From Lysobacteraceae bacterium NML93-0399 (lineage in GTDB: Bacteria > Pseudomonadota > Gammaproteobacteria > Xanthomonadales > Xanthomonadaceae): a DNA stretch of 64,000 nt. Under the pieces are notes generated by a model. It was not told the DNA's origin. It saw nothing but the letters and a program-made list of their open reading frames with translations, and searched no databases. Positions 43,213 to 52,493 of this stretch are shown piece by piece. Position 1 is the first letter of the stretch. The number at the start of each line of letters is the position of its first letter. A program made the translations under genes and the position numbers. The stretch lies in contig NTJI01000005.1 in the NCBI GenBank assembly GCA_002307375.1, positions 186,001 through 250,000 on the forward strand, written 5' to 3'.

Positions 43213-43917
43213 GTGCGCACGGGGATGTGGTTCCTGCTGGCCGCGGTGCTGGCGCTGGTCAACGTGGCGTGGTTCGTCTGGGCGGACGCGCCGTTGTTGG
43301 AGCGCCAGGCAGGCGCCGAACCGGTCGTTCCGCAGCCGGCTGCGATGCCGTCGCCTGCGCAGGCGGTTGTCGAGAGCGCAGCGCCGGTTTCGGCCGCACC
43401 GACAGCGGATGGCTCCGTCGCGCAATCCGATATGCCAGCGCCCACGCCTGCGGCGTCGTCGTCTCCGGCCGTCGGCGATGCGCCGACCGGTCTGCTGATT
43501 CCGGTGCAGGGCGCGGGCTTCGAGACGTTGACCGACACGTTCGACGAGGCGCGTAGCAGCGAACGCCGGCACGAAGCGCTGGACATCATGGCGCCGGAAG
43601 GCACACCGGTGCTCGCCGTCGCCGATGGCACCATCGAGAAGTTGTTCGACAGCGAACGCGGCGGGCTGACGATCTACCAGTTCGAACCGACCGGCCGCTA
43701 CGCCTACTACTACGCGCATCTGCAGGCCTATGCGCCGGGCATCGTCGAAGGCCAGCCGGTGCGGCGTGGCGACGTGTTGGGCACGGTCGGCAGCACGGGT
43801 AACGCCGACCCGGCGGCCCCCCACCTGCATTTCGCCGTGTTCCGGCTGACACCCGAGAAACAGTGGTGGGTGGGCGAGCCGATCAACCCCTATCCGCTGC
43901 TTGCGCGTCCCGAGTAG
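43213..43917 (+). CDS. M23 family metallopeptidase (LytM-type)
   Basis: 234-residue membrane-anchored peptidase with an N-terminal helix (residues 4-22), an Ala/Pro/Ser-rich linker, and an M23 domain from about residue 115: RRHEALDIMAPEGTPVLAV supplies the His and Asp ligands, and HLHFAVF the third. It is in the periplasm, cutting peptide bridges or activating other hydrolases. Start is GTG 43213, three bases after the L,D-transpeptidase stop. The 67-base repeat copy B follows the stop and may also end transcription. Confidence 0.88.
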   Translation: MRTGMWFLLAAVLALVNVAWFVWADAPLLERQAGAEPVVPQPAAMPSPAQAVVESAAPVSAAPTADGSVAQSDMPAPTPAASSSPAVGDAPTGLLIPVQGAGFETLTDTFDEARSSERRHEALDIMAPEGTPVLAVADGTIEKLFDSERGGLTIYQFEPTGRYAYYYAHLQAYAPGIVEGQPVRRGDVLGTVGSTGNADPAAPHLHFAVFRLTPEKQWWVGEPINPYPLLARPE

Positions 43918-43937
43918 CAGCGCCGCGATCAGGCGTT

Positions 43938-44004
43938 CTGTAGGAGCGCGCTTGCGCGCGAGGGCATTACCGGGAAAGCCCATCGCGCAAGCGCGCTCCT
44001 GCAG
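43938..44004. repeat. REP-type inverted repeat, copy B
   Basis: CTGTAGGAGCGCGCTTGCGCG at the left pairs with CGCGCAAGCGCGCTCCTGCAG at the right (one mismatch), around GAGGGCATTACCGGGAAAGCCCAT. It is a 67-base near-perfect palindrome, shares its core with copy A, and lies between convergent genes 43917 and 44013, where it could form a strong hairpin in either RNA. Confidence 0.85.
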
Positions 44005-44012
44005 GGTGTCGC

Positions 44013-44699
44013 TCAATCTTCGAGCAGCGGCTTCAGTGCCGGCCAGACGTGGTCGAGGATCTTAGGCTGTGCCTCGACGGTGGGGTGCAGGTTGTCGTCC
44101 TGGAAGTTGACGCGATCGGTGGCGATCGGTTCGAGCAAAAACGGCAGCAGGGCGATGTCGAAGGTGCGCGCCAGCAGGTGATAGTTCGCCTCGAAGCCGC
44201 GGGTGTAATCCGGGCCGAGGTTGGGCGGCATGCGCATGCCGACCAGCAGCACCTTCGCGCCCACGTGCTGCGAAGCGCCGATCATCCGCGCGAGGTTGCG
44301 GCGCGCATCGGCCAGCGGCAGACCGCGCAGGCCGTCATTGGCGCCCAGCGCGATGACCACCACGTCGGGCTGTTCGCGCACCACGGCTTCGGCGATGCGC
44401 GACGCGCCGCCGGCGCTGGTCTCGCCCGAGATGCTGGCATTCACCACCCGCCAGGCCGGTGCCTCACGTGTGAGGCGTTGCGACAGCAGGTCCACCCAGC
44501 CCTGGGACGCGGCCATGCCGTAGCCCGCCGACAGTGAATCACCCATGACCAGAATGGTCCTCGTCGCGCCGGCATCCGGTGTGGCGGATGCGGCCGACTG
44601 CGCCTGTGCTAGAACGGGCAGGGCCAGCAGGCACGCCAGCATCCAGCGCGCAGCGCGCGCTTGCATCGGGCGGCGCGCGGCCGCAGTTCCCTTGGTCAT
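44013..44699 (-). CDS. tesA: Periplasmic arylesterase / lysophospholipase (TesA-like, SGNH)
   Basis: 228-residue SGNH hydrolase. A signal peptide (LACLLALPVLAQA) leads to block I ILVMGDSLSAGYGM with the Ser nucleophile, block III ALGANDGLRGLP with Asn, and block V DNLHPTVEAQ with Asp and His. Such enzymes hydrolyse aryl esters, thioesters and lysophospholipids in the periplasm. ATG 44699 has GGAG seven to nine bases upstream; the frame is open further but without a signal. It is divergent from ybbA, the usual tesA-ybbA-ybbP arrangement in proteobacteria. Confidence 0.93.
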   Translation of the reverse strand: MTKGTAAARRPMQARAARWMLACLLALPVLAQAQSAASATPDAGATRTILVMGDSLSAGYGMAASQGWVDLLSQRLTREAPAWRVVNASISGETSAGGASRIAEAVVREQPDVVVIALGANDGLRGLPLADARRNLARMIGASQHVGAKVLLVGMRMPPNLGPDYTRGFEANYHLLARTFDIALLPFLLEPIATDRVNFQDDNLHPTVEAQPKILDHVWPALKPLLED

Positions 44700-44778
44700 T
44701 CCCACATCTCCGGTCGGTCCGCCGACGCAGCTGTCTGGCGGCGTGCGCGGCGCGGGTTCGAAACAGCAAAGGATATCT

Positions 44779-45516
44779 ATGCACGACGGCAGCCCCATGC
44801 AAGCTGAGCAGCCCGCCACCGGCCGACACGCTGCCGATGCGCTCGATGTCCAGGGCCTGGGCAAGCGTGTCGCGCTGCCGTCGGGCGAACTGACCATCCT
44901 GCAGGGTGTGGGATTCCGCGTCGGTCACGGCGATACCGTGGCGATCGTCGGCGCGTCCGGTTCGGGCAAGAGCACGCTGCTGTCGCTGCTGGCCGGTCTC
45001 GACACGCCCAGCGAAGGTCGTGTGCTGCTCGACGGCGCGCCGATCTCCACGCTCGATGAAGACGGCCGCGCCCGCGTGCGTGGCGAGAAGGTCGGCTTCG
45101 TGTTCCAGAGCTTCCAGCTGCTGCCCTCGCTGACCGCGCTGGAGAACGTGATGCTGCCGCTGGAGTTGCGTGGTGATCGCGATGTCGAAGGCCCGGCGCG
45201 GGATGTGCTCGCGCGCGTGGGCCTCGGTGAGCGGCTGGGCCATTACCCGCGCCAGCTCTCCGGTGGCGAACAGCAGCGTGTTGCGCTCGCGCGCGCCTTC
45301 GTGACCCGGCCGGCACTGCTGTTCGCCGACGAACCCACCGGCAATCTCGACACCGCGACCGGGCAGGCGATCGTCGATCTGCTGTTCGCGCTCAATACCG
45401 ATGCCGGCACCACGCTGGTGCTGGTGACGCACGACGACCGCCTGGCCGCGCGCTGCGCGCGGCGGCTGCGCATCGACAGCGGTCGACTGGTCGCCGACGA
45501 GGCGCTGCCCGCATGA
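44779..45516 (+). CDS. ybbA: ABC transporter ATP-binding protein (YbbA-like)
   Basis: 245-residue ATPase of the LolD/MacB group. Walker [16 protein letters not shown], signature LSGGEQQR, Walker [13 protein letters not shown] and H-loop VTHDD are intact. Beside YbbP it forms an uncharacterised exporter-like complex often linked to lipids or adjacent TesA. AAAGGA lies six bases before ATG 44779. The stop overlaps the permease start (ATGA). Confidence 0.93.
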   Translation: MHDGSPMQAEQPATGRHAADALDVQGLGKRVALPSGELTILQGVGFRVGHGDTVAIVGASGSGKSTLLSLLAGLDTPSEGRVLLDGAPISTLDEDGRARVRGEKVGFVFQSFQLLPSLTALENVMLPLELRGDRDVEGPARDVLARVGLGERLGHYPRQLSGGEQQRVALARAFVTRPALLFADEPTGNLDTATGQAIVDLLFALNTDAGTTLVLVTHDDRLAARCARRLRIDSGRLVADEALPA

Positions 45517-48041
45517 GGACCGCGGGCCTGGCCTGGCGCCAGTTGCGTCGCGACTTCGCGGCCGGCGACATCCGCATCCTGTTCGCGGCGCTCGTACTTG
45601 CCGTCGTCGCGGTGACCGCAGTCGGTTTCGTCACCGATCGCGCCGAGCGCGCGCTGGCGATCGAGGCCAACCGTCTGCTCGGCGGCGATGCCGTCGTGCG
45701 CGGTGATGCGCCGATCGAGGGCGCGATCCGCGATGCGGCGAGCGCGGCGGGCCTGCAGTCGGTCGACACCATCGAACTCGACAGCATGATCCGCGTCGGC
45801 GCGGGCGAGAGCGCCAACCTGCAGCTCGGCGACGTACGTGCGCTGGGCGAGGGATTTCCATTGCGCGGCAGCTTCCGCATCGCCGGTGCCGATGGCGTCG
45901 AGCGCGACGCCGAGGCCGTGCCCGAAGCCGGCACCGCGTGGATGAGCCGCGCCGGTGCCGACACGCTGGGTGCGTCGGTCGGCGACACGGTCACGCTCGG
46001 CAACCGCAGCTTTCAGCTGACCGCGCTGGTGCTGCAGGAACCCGACGCGTCGATCGACTACTTCAACGTCGCGCCGAAGGTCTTCCTGCATCTGTCCGAT
46101 TTGGAGTCCACCGGCCTGATCCAGCCGGGCAGCCGCATCCGCTACCGGCTCGTCATCGCCGGCGACGCGAACGCTGTCGATGGCTTCGCCCGCGTCGCGC
46201 GCGAGCAGCTCGGCCGCGGCCAGCGTGTCGAGACGATCAGCGACGCGAGACCGGAAGTGCGCTCCTCGCTCGATCGCGCCGGCCGCTTCCTCGGCCTGGC
46301 GGCGCTGGTCTCGGTGATCCTCGCCGCGGTGGCGGTGGCGATGGCCGCGCGCCAGCATTCGGCGCGACACCTGTCGTCGGTCGCGGTGATGCGCTGCATG
46401 GGCGCGCAGCAGAAGACGCTGGTCGGCATCCATGTCGGCGAACTGCTGCTGCTCGGACTGATGGCCTGCACGCTGGGCGTGGTGATCGCGTTCGGCCTGC
46501 AATGGGGCGTCGGTCGCTGGCTCGAATCGATGCTGGGCCTGTCGATTCCGGCCGCAGGCCTGATGCCGGCGGTGCAGGGCTACGGCGTCGGTCTGGTCGT
46601 GCTGATGGCCTTCGGCGCGCCGCCGGTGCTCGCGCTGCGCCGTGTGCCGGCGCTGCGCGTCCTACGTCGCGATCTCGGCGGCTTCGAGCCGAGCGCGTGG
46701 CTGGTCGGTGCGACCGGCTTCGTGGGTCTCGCTGCACTGCTGTGGTGGAAGGCTGGTTCGGCGACGCTGGGCGGCGCGATGCTGGCCGGCATCGCCGCGA
46801 CCTTCGCGGTGCTCGCACTGCTGGCCTGGGGCCTGATCGCGCTGGTGCGCGCGCTGCGTACGCGCCTGCGCGGCAGCCTGCGCTACGGCTTGGCGAATGT
46901 CAGCCGGCGCGCCGGCACCAGCGTCGCGCAGGTCACCGCGCTGGGTCTGGGTCTGATGGCGCTGCTGCTGCTGACCTTCGTGCGCACCGATCTGCTCGAC
47001 CGCTGGCAGCTCGCGCTCGGCCAGGAAGCGCCCAACCGCTTCATCATCAACGTGCAGCCCGACCAGCTCGATCCGGTGCGCGACTTCATCGCGGCGCAGT
47101 CGGTCGAGCCGCCGGTGCTGTTCCCGATGATCCGCGCGCGCCTGATCGAGCGGAACGGAGAACCGGTACGCGGTGCCGACTACGCCGACCGCACCGGCGA
47201 CGAGGCGCAGGACCGGCAATCACAGCGCCGCGCCGAGCGCGAGTTCAACCTGTCGATGCAAAGCGACCTGCGCGACGACAACCGCGTCACCGCCGGCACC
47301 TTCTGGGGTGACACGGCGCCGGCGACGCCGGAGATCTCGGTCGAGGAAGGCTTCGCCAAGGATCTGGGCTGGCAGCTCGGCGACCGCATCACCTTCGACA
47401 TCGCCGGCCAGCGCTTCGAAGCGCCGATCACGAGCTTCCGCAGCATCGAGTGGGAAAGCTTCCGGCCGAACTTCTTCGTCGTCGCCTCGCCCGGTGCACT
47501 GGACGCGTATCCCGCCAGCCACATCACCGCGGTGCGCGTGCCGCCCGACAGGCCGCGCTTCACCGCCGAGCTCGTGCAGCAGTTTCCGAACCTGTCGGTC
47601 ATCGACATCGATGCCGTGCTGACCCAGGTGCGCAGCACGGCCGACCAGGTGTCGACGGTGGTGCAGGTGGTGTTCTGGTTCTCGCTCGTGGCCGGCGTGC
47701 TGGTGCTGCTGGCTGCGGTGAGTGCCAGCCAGGACGAACGCCTGCTCGAAGGCGGCGTGATGCGTGTGCTCGGCGGCAAGCGGGCGCAACTGCGGCTCGC
47801 GCAGGCGTCCGAGTTCGCGGCGATCGGCCTGCTGGCTGGGCTGGTTGCGTCGATCGCGGCCTCGGTGCTGGCAGGCGTCGTGGCCGTGCAGGTATTCGAC
47901 CTGCCGTGGACGCCGAACTGGGCGTTGGCGGCGGTCGGCGGCGGCACCGGCGTGCTGATGACCCTGCTTGCCGGCCTGTGGGCCACGCGCCGGGTGCTCG
48001 ATGCGCCGCCGTCGGTGACGCTGCGCGCACTGCAGGACTGA
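45513..48041 (+). CDS. ybbP: ABC transporter permease (YbbP-like, MacB/FtsX fold)
   Basis: 842-residue inner-membrane protein with two FtsX-type units: a first helix at residues 18-40, a periplasmic domain of about 220 residues, then three helices around 265-380, then two or so around 405-450, a second periplasmic domain (about 490-700) and three C-terminal helices around 715-830. Length matches YbbP. It works with YbbA; the transported molecule is unknown. ATG 45513 overlaps the ATPase stop by four bases. A hairpin follows immediately after the stop. Confidence 0.9.
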   Translation: MRTAGLAWRQLRRDFAAGDIRILFAALVLAVVAVTAVGFVTDRAERALAIEANRLLGGDAVVRGDAPIEGAIRDAASAAGLQSVDTIELDSMIRVGAGESANLQLGDVRALGEGFPLRGSFRIAGADGVERDAEAVPEAGTAWMSRAGADTLGASVGDTVTLGNRSFQLTALVLQEPDASIDYFNVAPKVFLHLSDLESTGLIQPGSRIRYRLVIAGDANAVDGFARVAREQLGRGQRVETISDARPEVRSSLDRAGRFLGLAALVSVILAAVAVAMAARQHSARHLSSVAVMRCMGAQQKTLVGIHVGELLLLGLMACTLGVVIAFGLQWGVGRWLESMLGLSIPAAGLMPAVQGYGVGLVVLMAFGAPPVLALRRVPALRVLRRDLGGFEPSAWLVGATGFVGLAALLWWKAGSATLGGAMLAGIAATFAVLALLAWGLIALVRALRTRLRGSLRYGLANVSRRAGTSVAQVTALGLGLMALLLLTFVRTDLLDRWQLALGQEAPNRFIINVQPDQLDPVRDFIAAQSVEPPVLFPMIRARLIERNGEPVRGADYADRTGDEAQDRQSQRRAEREFNLSMQSDLRDDNRVTAGTFWGDTAPATPEISVEEGFAKDLGWQLGDRITFDIAGQRFEAPITSFRSIEWESFRPNFFVVASPGALDAYPASHITAVRVPPDRPRFTAELVQQFPNLSVIDIDAVLTQVRSTADQVSTVVQVVFWFSLVAGVLVLLAAVSASQDERLLEGGVMRVLGGKRAQLRLAQASEFAAIGLLAGLVASIAASVLAGVVAVQVFDLPWTPNWALAAVGGGTGVLMTLLAGLWATRRVLDAPPSVTLRALQD

Positions 48042-48042
48042 A

Positions 48043-48073
48043 GGAGACGCCCGGCGCTTTGCCGGGCGTCTCC
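48043..48073. terminator. Hairpin between convergent ybbP and hypothetical gene
   Basis: GGAGACGCCCGGC, loop GCTTT, GCCGGGCGTCTCC: a 13-bp perfect stem beginning one base after the ybbP stop. No long T-run follows on the plus strand, so efficiency is uncertain. Confidence 0.65.
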
Positions 48074-48078
48074 GCGCG

Positions 48079-48342
48079 TCAGCCGACGATCGTCTCGCTG
48101 GCCTCGAACCGGCGTGCGTAGTCGCGCTCTTCGCTGACGCGCTGCACGTCTTCGTGGGCGATGTCCGGGCCGCCGTAGACGGCGTACACGATCTCGTCGT
48201 CGCGGCGCCCCACCGCGTGCAGCCGGTAGCGCGACTGGCCGCCGCCGGTGTCGGGCGGATAGCGGGCGGGCGGTTCGGCGCCGTCGAGGTCGAGTTCGCT
48301 GTTGTCGATGGTGCCGCCGACGAAGAGGGCATGGATGGGCAT
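48079..48342 (-). CDS. Hypothetical protein
   Basis: 87-residue soluble protein I do not recognise. It begins MPIHALFVGGTIDNSELDLD, is acidic, lacks a signal peptide or membrane helix, and ends AHEDVQRVSEERDYARRF. AGGAG lies six bases before ATG 48342, and the gene stands between a hairpin and a 185-base gap, so it is probably expressed alone. The opening VGGTID recalls no family I can name with confidence. Real coding is supported by the good ribosome site and lack of any overlapping gene. Confidence 0.65.
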   Translation of the reverse strand: MPIHALFVGGTIDNSELDLDGAEPPARYPPDTGGGQSRYRLHAVGRRDDEIVYAVYGGPDIAHEDVQRVSEERDYARRFEASETIVG

Positions 48343-48527
48343 CGCGGTCTCCTGTGCTGCGGGGAAAAGCCTCGCGACGAGGGTGCGGGGGCGCATGTTC
48401 GCTGCGGGTCAATACCGCGTTGGCATGCGCATCGGACACAGCCGGTGCGTGACGCCGTTGACGGTTCGAGCCGGGGACACAAGTCCGGGGCCGGTAGAAT
48501 CCACGGCCCGCCTTCGACGACCGACGC

Positions 48528-49565
48528 ATGTCCGATCCCGCCCTCGATGCCCTGTTCCTGCCCTTCGAGCAGCGCCTGCTGCCGTGGCCGGACGAGGGCG
48601 CGCTGTTCCTGCGCGCGCGTGCCGGCGTGGCGACCACCGGCGGCCGCTGGCCCGGATTACTGGCGGCGCAGAGCTTCGCGCCGGCGCATGCCGAGTTGCA
48701 GCGCGCCGGGTTCGAGACCTTGCCGGTCGACTCGGAGGACGCACTGCCGCAGCGCCCGCTGGTGCTGGTGCTGCCGCCGCGCCAGCGCGACGAGGCGCGC
48801 GCGGAACTGGCGCGTGCGCTGCAGGCGGTGACGCCCGGCGGCTGGGTCGTCGCCAGCGTGTCCAACGACGAAGGTGCGAAATCGGCGCAGGACGATCTGG
48901 CCAGGCTCGCCGGCAACATCGCCGTGCAGAGCAAGCACAAGTGCCGCGTGTTCTGGGCGCAGCGCGATGATCGTACCGATGCCGCGCTGCTCGAACGCTG
49001 GGCCGCGCTCGATGCAGCGCGGCCGATCGTGGGCGGCCGATTCGTGAGCCGGCCCGGCGTCTTCGCCTGGGATCGCATCGACCCGGCATCCGCGCTGCTG
49101 GCCGCGCAACTACCCGACACGCTGTCGGGCCACGTCGCCGATCTCGGCGCCGGCTACGGCTTCCTGTCGGCCGAATTGCTCGAACGCTGCAAGGGCATCC
49201 GCGCGCTCGATGTCGTCGAGGCCGAAGGCCGCGCGCTGGCGCTGGCACGGCGCAACCTCGCGGGCCTGCGCGACGACGTGACCCTGGATTTCCAGTGGTC
49301 GGACGTGACGCGTGGGCTGTCGCGCCGCTATGACGTCATCGTCAGCAATCCGCCCTTCCATGCGCAGGGCCGCAGCGAGCGCCCCGACATCGGGCGTGCC
49401 TTCATCGCGGCCGCGGCGGGTGCGCTGAAGCCCGGCGGTCAGCTGTGGCTGGTCGCCAACCGGCACTTACCTTACGAAGAAATTCTCGGCGCCCGCTTCG
49501 CGCAGGTGCGCGAGGTCGCGGCGATGGCGGGCTTCAAGATCGTGCATGCGGAGCAGCCGCGATGA
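48528..49565 (+). CDS. rsmC: Class I SAM methyltransferase, RsmC-like (16S rRNA m2G1207)
   Basis: 345-residue methyltransferase. The C-terminal Rossmann domain has VADLGAGYGFLSAELLE (motif I) and VSNPPFHAQGR (NPPF, target-guanine motif); a degenerate N-terminal domain (residues 1-165) matches the duplicated layout of RsmC/RlmG. It probably methylates G1207 of 16S rRNA; RlmG is the other possibility. Start ATG 48528. It overlaps the RsuA-like gene by four bases, forming a small rRNA-modification operon. Confidence 0.85.
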   Translation: MSDPALDALFLPFEQRLLPWPDEGALFLRARAGVATTGGRWPGLLAAQSFAPAHAELQRAGFETLPVDSEDALPQRPLVLVLPPRQRDEARAELARALQAVTPGGWVVASVSNDEGAKSAQDDLARLAGNIAVQSKHKCRVFWAQRDDRTDAALLERWAALDAARPIVGGRFVSRPGVFAWDRIDPASALLAAQLPDTLSGHVADLGAGYGFLSAELLERCKGIRALDVVEAEGRALALARRNLAGLRDDVTLDFQWSDVTRGLSRRYDVIVSNPPFHAQGRSERPDIGRAFIAAAAGALKPGGQLWLVANRHLPYEEILGARFAQVREVAAMAGFKIVHAEQPR

Positions 49566-50266
49566 AGCTGGTCAAACTGCTCGCCAACCTCGGCTACGGC
49601 AGCCGCAAGCAGGTCGCGTGGATGTTTCGCGAGGGCCGCGTCACCGATGCGGCAGGCGACGTGCTCTACGCCGACGACCAGGTCGGTCATGCCGACGTGC
49701 GCGTCGACGGCGAGCCGCTCGACCCGCCGCAGGGGCTGACACTGATGCTGCACAAGCCGGTCGGCTATACGTGTTCGACCAAGGACACCGGTCGCCTGGT
49801 CTATGACCTGCTGCCGCCGCGCTTCCGCCTGCGCGCGCCGGTGCTGTCGAGCGTGGGAAGGTTGGACCGCGAGACCAGCGGTCTGCTGCTGTTCACCGAC
49901 GATGGCCAGCTGCTGCACCGGATCATCTCGCCGAAGGCCGCGCTGCCGAAGGTCTACGGGGCGGCGCTGGCGCAGCCGCTGCGCGGCGACGAGGTCGCGC
50001 TGTTCGCCAGCGGCACGCTGATGCTGGAGTCGGAAACCACGCCGCTCAAGCCCGCGGTGCTCGACGTCATCGACGACACGCACGCGCGCCTCACGCTGAC
50101 CGAAGGCCGCTATCACCAGGTGCGACGCATGTTCGCCGCAACCGGCAACCACGTCGTCGCGCTGCATCGCAGCCGTGTCGGCGGTCTCGGGCTCGAAGGG
50201 CTCGCCGAAGGCGACTGGCGCGCGCTCGATGCCGCCGACGTGTCGGCCCTGATGGACGCCTCATGA
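49562..50266 (+). CDS. rsuA: Pseudouridine synthase, RsuA family
   Basis: 234-residue enzyme that isomerises uridine to pseudouridine, most likely U516 of 16S rRNA. An S4-like N-terminus (MKLVKLLANLGYGSRKQV) precedes the catalytic domain with GRLDRETSGLLLFTDDG, where Asp is catalytic, and LTEGRYHQVRRMF. Length and motifs fit RsuA rather than RluE/RluF, although those cannot be excluded. ATG 49562 overlaps the rsmC stop, and its own stop overlaps the next ATG. Confidence 0.88.
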   Translation: MKLVKLLANLGYGSRKQVAWMFREGRVTDAAGDVLYADDQVGHADVRVDGEPLDPPQGLTLMLHKPVGYTCSTKDTGRLVYDLLPPRFRLRAPVLSSVGRLDRETSGLLLFTDDGQLLHRIISPKAALPKVYGAALAQPLRGDEVALFASGTLMLESETTPLKPAVLDVIDDTHARLTLTEGRYHQVRRMFAATGNHVVALHRSRVGGLGLEGLAEGDWRALDAADVSALMDAS

Positions 50267-50967
50267 CGGGGGACATCGCGCCGCTGCCGTTCCGGCCGGC
50301 GGCGGTGATCTTCGACATGGACGGGCTGATGCTGGATTCGGAGCGTGCGATCGTCGACGCGTTGCGCGCCGCCGCGACCGGGCAGTGCGCCGACATCGAG
50401 CCCGACTGGTGGCTGTGCCTGATCGGCCATGGCGATGCGGCGTGCCGCGCGCGTTTGTCCGAAAAGATCGGCGCCGACGCGGCCGATGCGTTGCTCGCCG
50501 ACGGTCATGCGCGCTACATCGCGGTCGCCGAGGCGGGCCTGCCGCATCGACCGGGCATCGTCGCTTTGCTGGAATTGTTGGCCGCGCACGACGTACCGCG
50601 CGCGGTCGCGACCTCGACGCGGTCGCCCTTGGCACAGCGCAAGCTCGCGGCAGCGGGACTGCTCGCGCACTTCGACGTGGTCTGCACCAGCAGCGATGTC
50701 GCAGCGCCGAAGCCGGCGCCGGATGTCTATCTGCTCGCGGCCGAACGCCTGGGCGTCGCGCCGGCGCAGTGTCTGGTGCTGGAGGACTCACCGACCGGCG
50801 TGCGCGCCGCACTGGCGGCCGGCATGACCGCAATCCAGGTGCCGGACCTGCTGGCGCCCGACGACACGGTGCGCGCGCTGGGACATCGCATCGTCGAATC
50901 GCTGGAAGCGGCGCAGACGCTCATCGCGCCGTGGCTCGCGGACCCGGGCGCCGCCGATCGGACGTAG
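50263..50967 (+). CDS. HAD family phosphatase (beta-phosphoglucomutase/DOG-like)
   Basis: 234-residue HAD hydrolase: FDMDGLMLDSE (motif I, with the DxDG of phosphatase/mutase types), VATSTRSPLAQRKL (motif II), Lys in VAAPKPAPDVY (motif III) and LVLEDSPTGVRAALAAG (motif IV). The cap is the small helical C1 type. Likely substrates are phosphosugars or nucleotides. It overlaps the pseudouridine synthase gene by four bases and ends the three-gene run. Confidence 0.88.
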   Translation: MTGDIAPLPFRPAAVIFDMDGLMLDSERAIVDALRAAATGQCADIEPDWWLCLIGHGDAACRARLSEKIGADAADALLADGHARYIAVAEAGLPHRPGIVALLELLAAHDVPRAVATSTRSPLAQRKLAAAGLLAHFDVVCTSSDVAAPKPAPDVYLLAAERLGVAPAQCLVLEDSPTGVRAALAAGMTAIQVPDLLAPDDTVRALGHRIVESLEAAQTLIAPWLADPGAADRT

Positions 50968-51015
50968 CCGGCCCACGTCGGCGGAGCGTCTGCCCGGACG
51001 TGCGGGCAGCGCCGC

Positions 51016-51312
51016 TCACGCGTCCTCGTGCGTGTGTTCGAGCATGTCGCGCAGCATGTCGCGCACGTGCGCGTCGTCGGCCTCGTACATCACCTGGCGT
51101 GCCTGACGCGCACCGCGCACCAGCCGCGCGCCGCGCAGCAGGCGCAGGTGATGACTCACGAGCGGCTGTGATGCGCCGGTGCGGCGCGCGATCTCGCCGA
51201 CCGCGACCGGGCCGTCCAGACAGGTCAGCAGTACGCGCAGACGGGTGGGATCGCCGAGCAGCTTGAAGGTTTCGGCGAGCACGGCCAGTCGCGCATCGTC
51301 GACCGGCGTCAT
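51016..51312 (-). CDS. ArsR family metal-responsive repressor
   Basis: 98-residue winged-helix repressor: LGDPTRLRVLLTCLDGPVAVGEIARRTGASQPLVSHHLRLL (key parts: DPTRL and SQPLVSHHL recognition helix). The C-terminus HVRDMLRDMLEHTHEDA has His and Asp residues able to bind Zn, Co or Ni at the alpha-5 site, as in CzrA. It follows the CDF transporter on the same strand, the ATG overlapping that stop by four bases, so the repressor is the second gene of the operon it probably controls through the palindrome at 52338. Confidence 0.9.
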   Translation of the reverse strand: MTPVDDARLAVLAETFKLLGDPTRLRVLLTCLDGPVAVGEIARRTGASQPLVSHHLRLLRGARLVRGARQARQVMYEADDAHVRDMLRDMLEHTHEDA

Positions 51313-52307
51313 CGCGTGGGCCCCGGGTCGTGCGCATGGTCGTGATGGTGGTGCGCGGGCGCTGCGCGGCGTTCGAGCGCACAGTGCGCCTGCGGCGCGT
51401 GCACCACCTCGACCGTGGCATGGCCGATCCCGAACCGTTCGGCCAGCGCACGTTTCACCGCAGGCACCACCACGGCCGGCGATGCGTCGTCGGCGAGGGT
51501 CAGTTCCAGCGTCGCCAGCACCTTGCCCGAGGTGATCGACCAGACGTGCACATGGTCGGCGCCGGCCACGCCGGGCACGACGTCGCGCAGATGCGCGCGC
51601 ACGGTGTCGATGTCGATGTCCGGCGGCACCGCTTCCATCAGGATGTCGAAGGCGTTGCGCAGCAGCGACCAGGCGCTGCGCAGGATCAGCAGGCAGACCA
51701 GCACCGAGAGGATCGGATCGATCGGCATCCACCCGGTGAAGTGGATCACCAGCGCCGCGCCGATCGCCGCGACCGAACCCAGCAGATCGCCCAGCACGTG
51801 CAGCGTGGCGCCCTTGATGTTGACGTGCGACTGGTCGCCGCGATGCAGGATCCAGAACACCAGGCAGTTGACCAGCAGGCCGACGACGGCGACGGCGAGC
51901 ATCGGTCCGGCCAGCACCTCGCCGGGGCTGCGCAGCCGCTGGATCGCTTCCCAGACGATCCACAGCACCAGGCCGAACAGCGTGACCGCGTTGACCAGAC
52001 CGGCCAGGACCTCGAAGCGCATGTAGCCGAAGGTGCGGCGCGCGTCCGAAGCGCGCCGGCCGATGCGGAAACCGACCCAGGCCAGCAGCAGCGCGGCGGC
52101 GTCGGTGAGCATATGGCCGGCATCGGCGATCAGCGCCAGCGAGTTCGACAGCACCCCGCCGACCACCTCGACCAGCATGAAGCTCGCGGTCAGCGCGAAG
52201 CCGGTCAGCACCACGCGTTCGTTGGCGGCCGAGACCGACGGGGCGTGGCTGTGGCCGGCGCCGTGGTCGTGCGAATGGTCGTGATCGTGGCTGTGGGCGT
52301 GGGACAT
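51309..52307 (-). CDS. Cation diffusion facilitator (zinc/cobalt efflux)
   Basis: 332-residue inner-membrane metal/proton antiporter with six helices (residues about 40-215). The N-terminus is His-rich (SHAHSHDHDHSHDH), and a second His cluster ends the protein. Metal-site motifs are ALIADAGHMLTDAAAL in helix 2 and HVLGDLLGSVAAIG in helix 5. The cytoplasmic domain has the HVHVWSITSGKVLATLE strand. ATG 52307 starts the His-rich segment. The perfect palindrome lies 31 bases upstream, consistent with metal-induced expression. Zinc, cobalt or cadmium are all possible. Confidence 0.93.
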   Translation of the reverse strand: MSHAHSHDHDHSHDHGAGHSHAPSVSAANERVVLTGFALTASFMLVEVVGGVLSNSLALIADAGHMLTDAAALLLAWVGFRIGRRASDARRTFGYMRFEVLAGLVNAVTLFGLVLWIVWEAIQRLRSPGEVLAGPMLAVAVVGLLVNCLVFWILHRGDQSHVNIKGATLHVLGDLLGSVAAIGAALVIHFTGWMPIDPILSVLVCLLILRSAWSLLRNAFDILMEAVPPDIDIDTVRAHLRDVVPGVAGADHVHVWSITSGKVLATLELTLADDASPAVVVPAVKRALAERFGIGHATVEVVHAPQAHCALERRAAPAHHHHDHAHDPGPTR

Positions 52308-52337
52308 GGCGACGCGGATCCTCTTCGCCGCCATTCT

Positions 52338-52353
52338 ATAAACATATGTTTAT
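52338..52353. promoter_or_regulatory. 16-bp perfect palindrome, probable ArsR operator
   Basis: ATAAACATATGTTTAT, AT-rich in otherwise GC-rich DNA, 31 bases upstream of the CDF start. It resembles the inverted repeats bound by ArsR/SmtB repressors. Confidence 0.8.
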
Positions 52354-52493
52354 TTATCAACACCAAGGTGGCGCAAGCGCCCCCGGCAGGCGCGGGCTCG
52401 CGTGCGATATCCATTGCTGGCACCGGGCGCCGCCCTTGCCCGACACGCGCGCGGAGATGGCCGCGTCGCAACGGGCGACGGCGGGGCCCTTGC

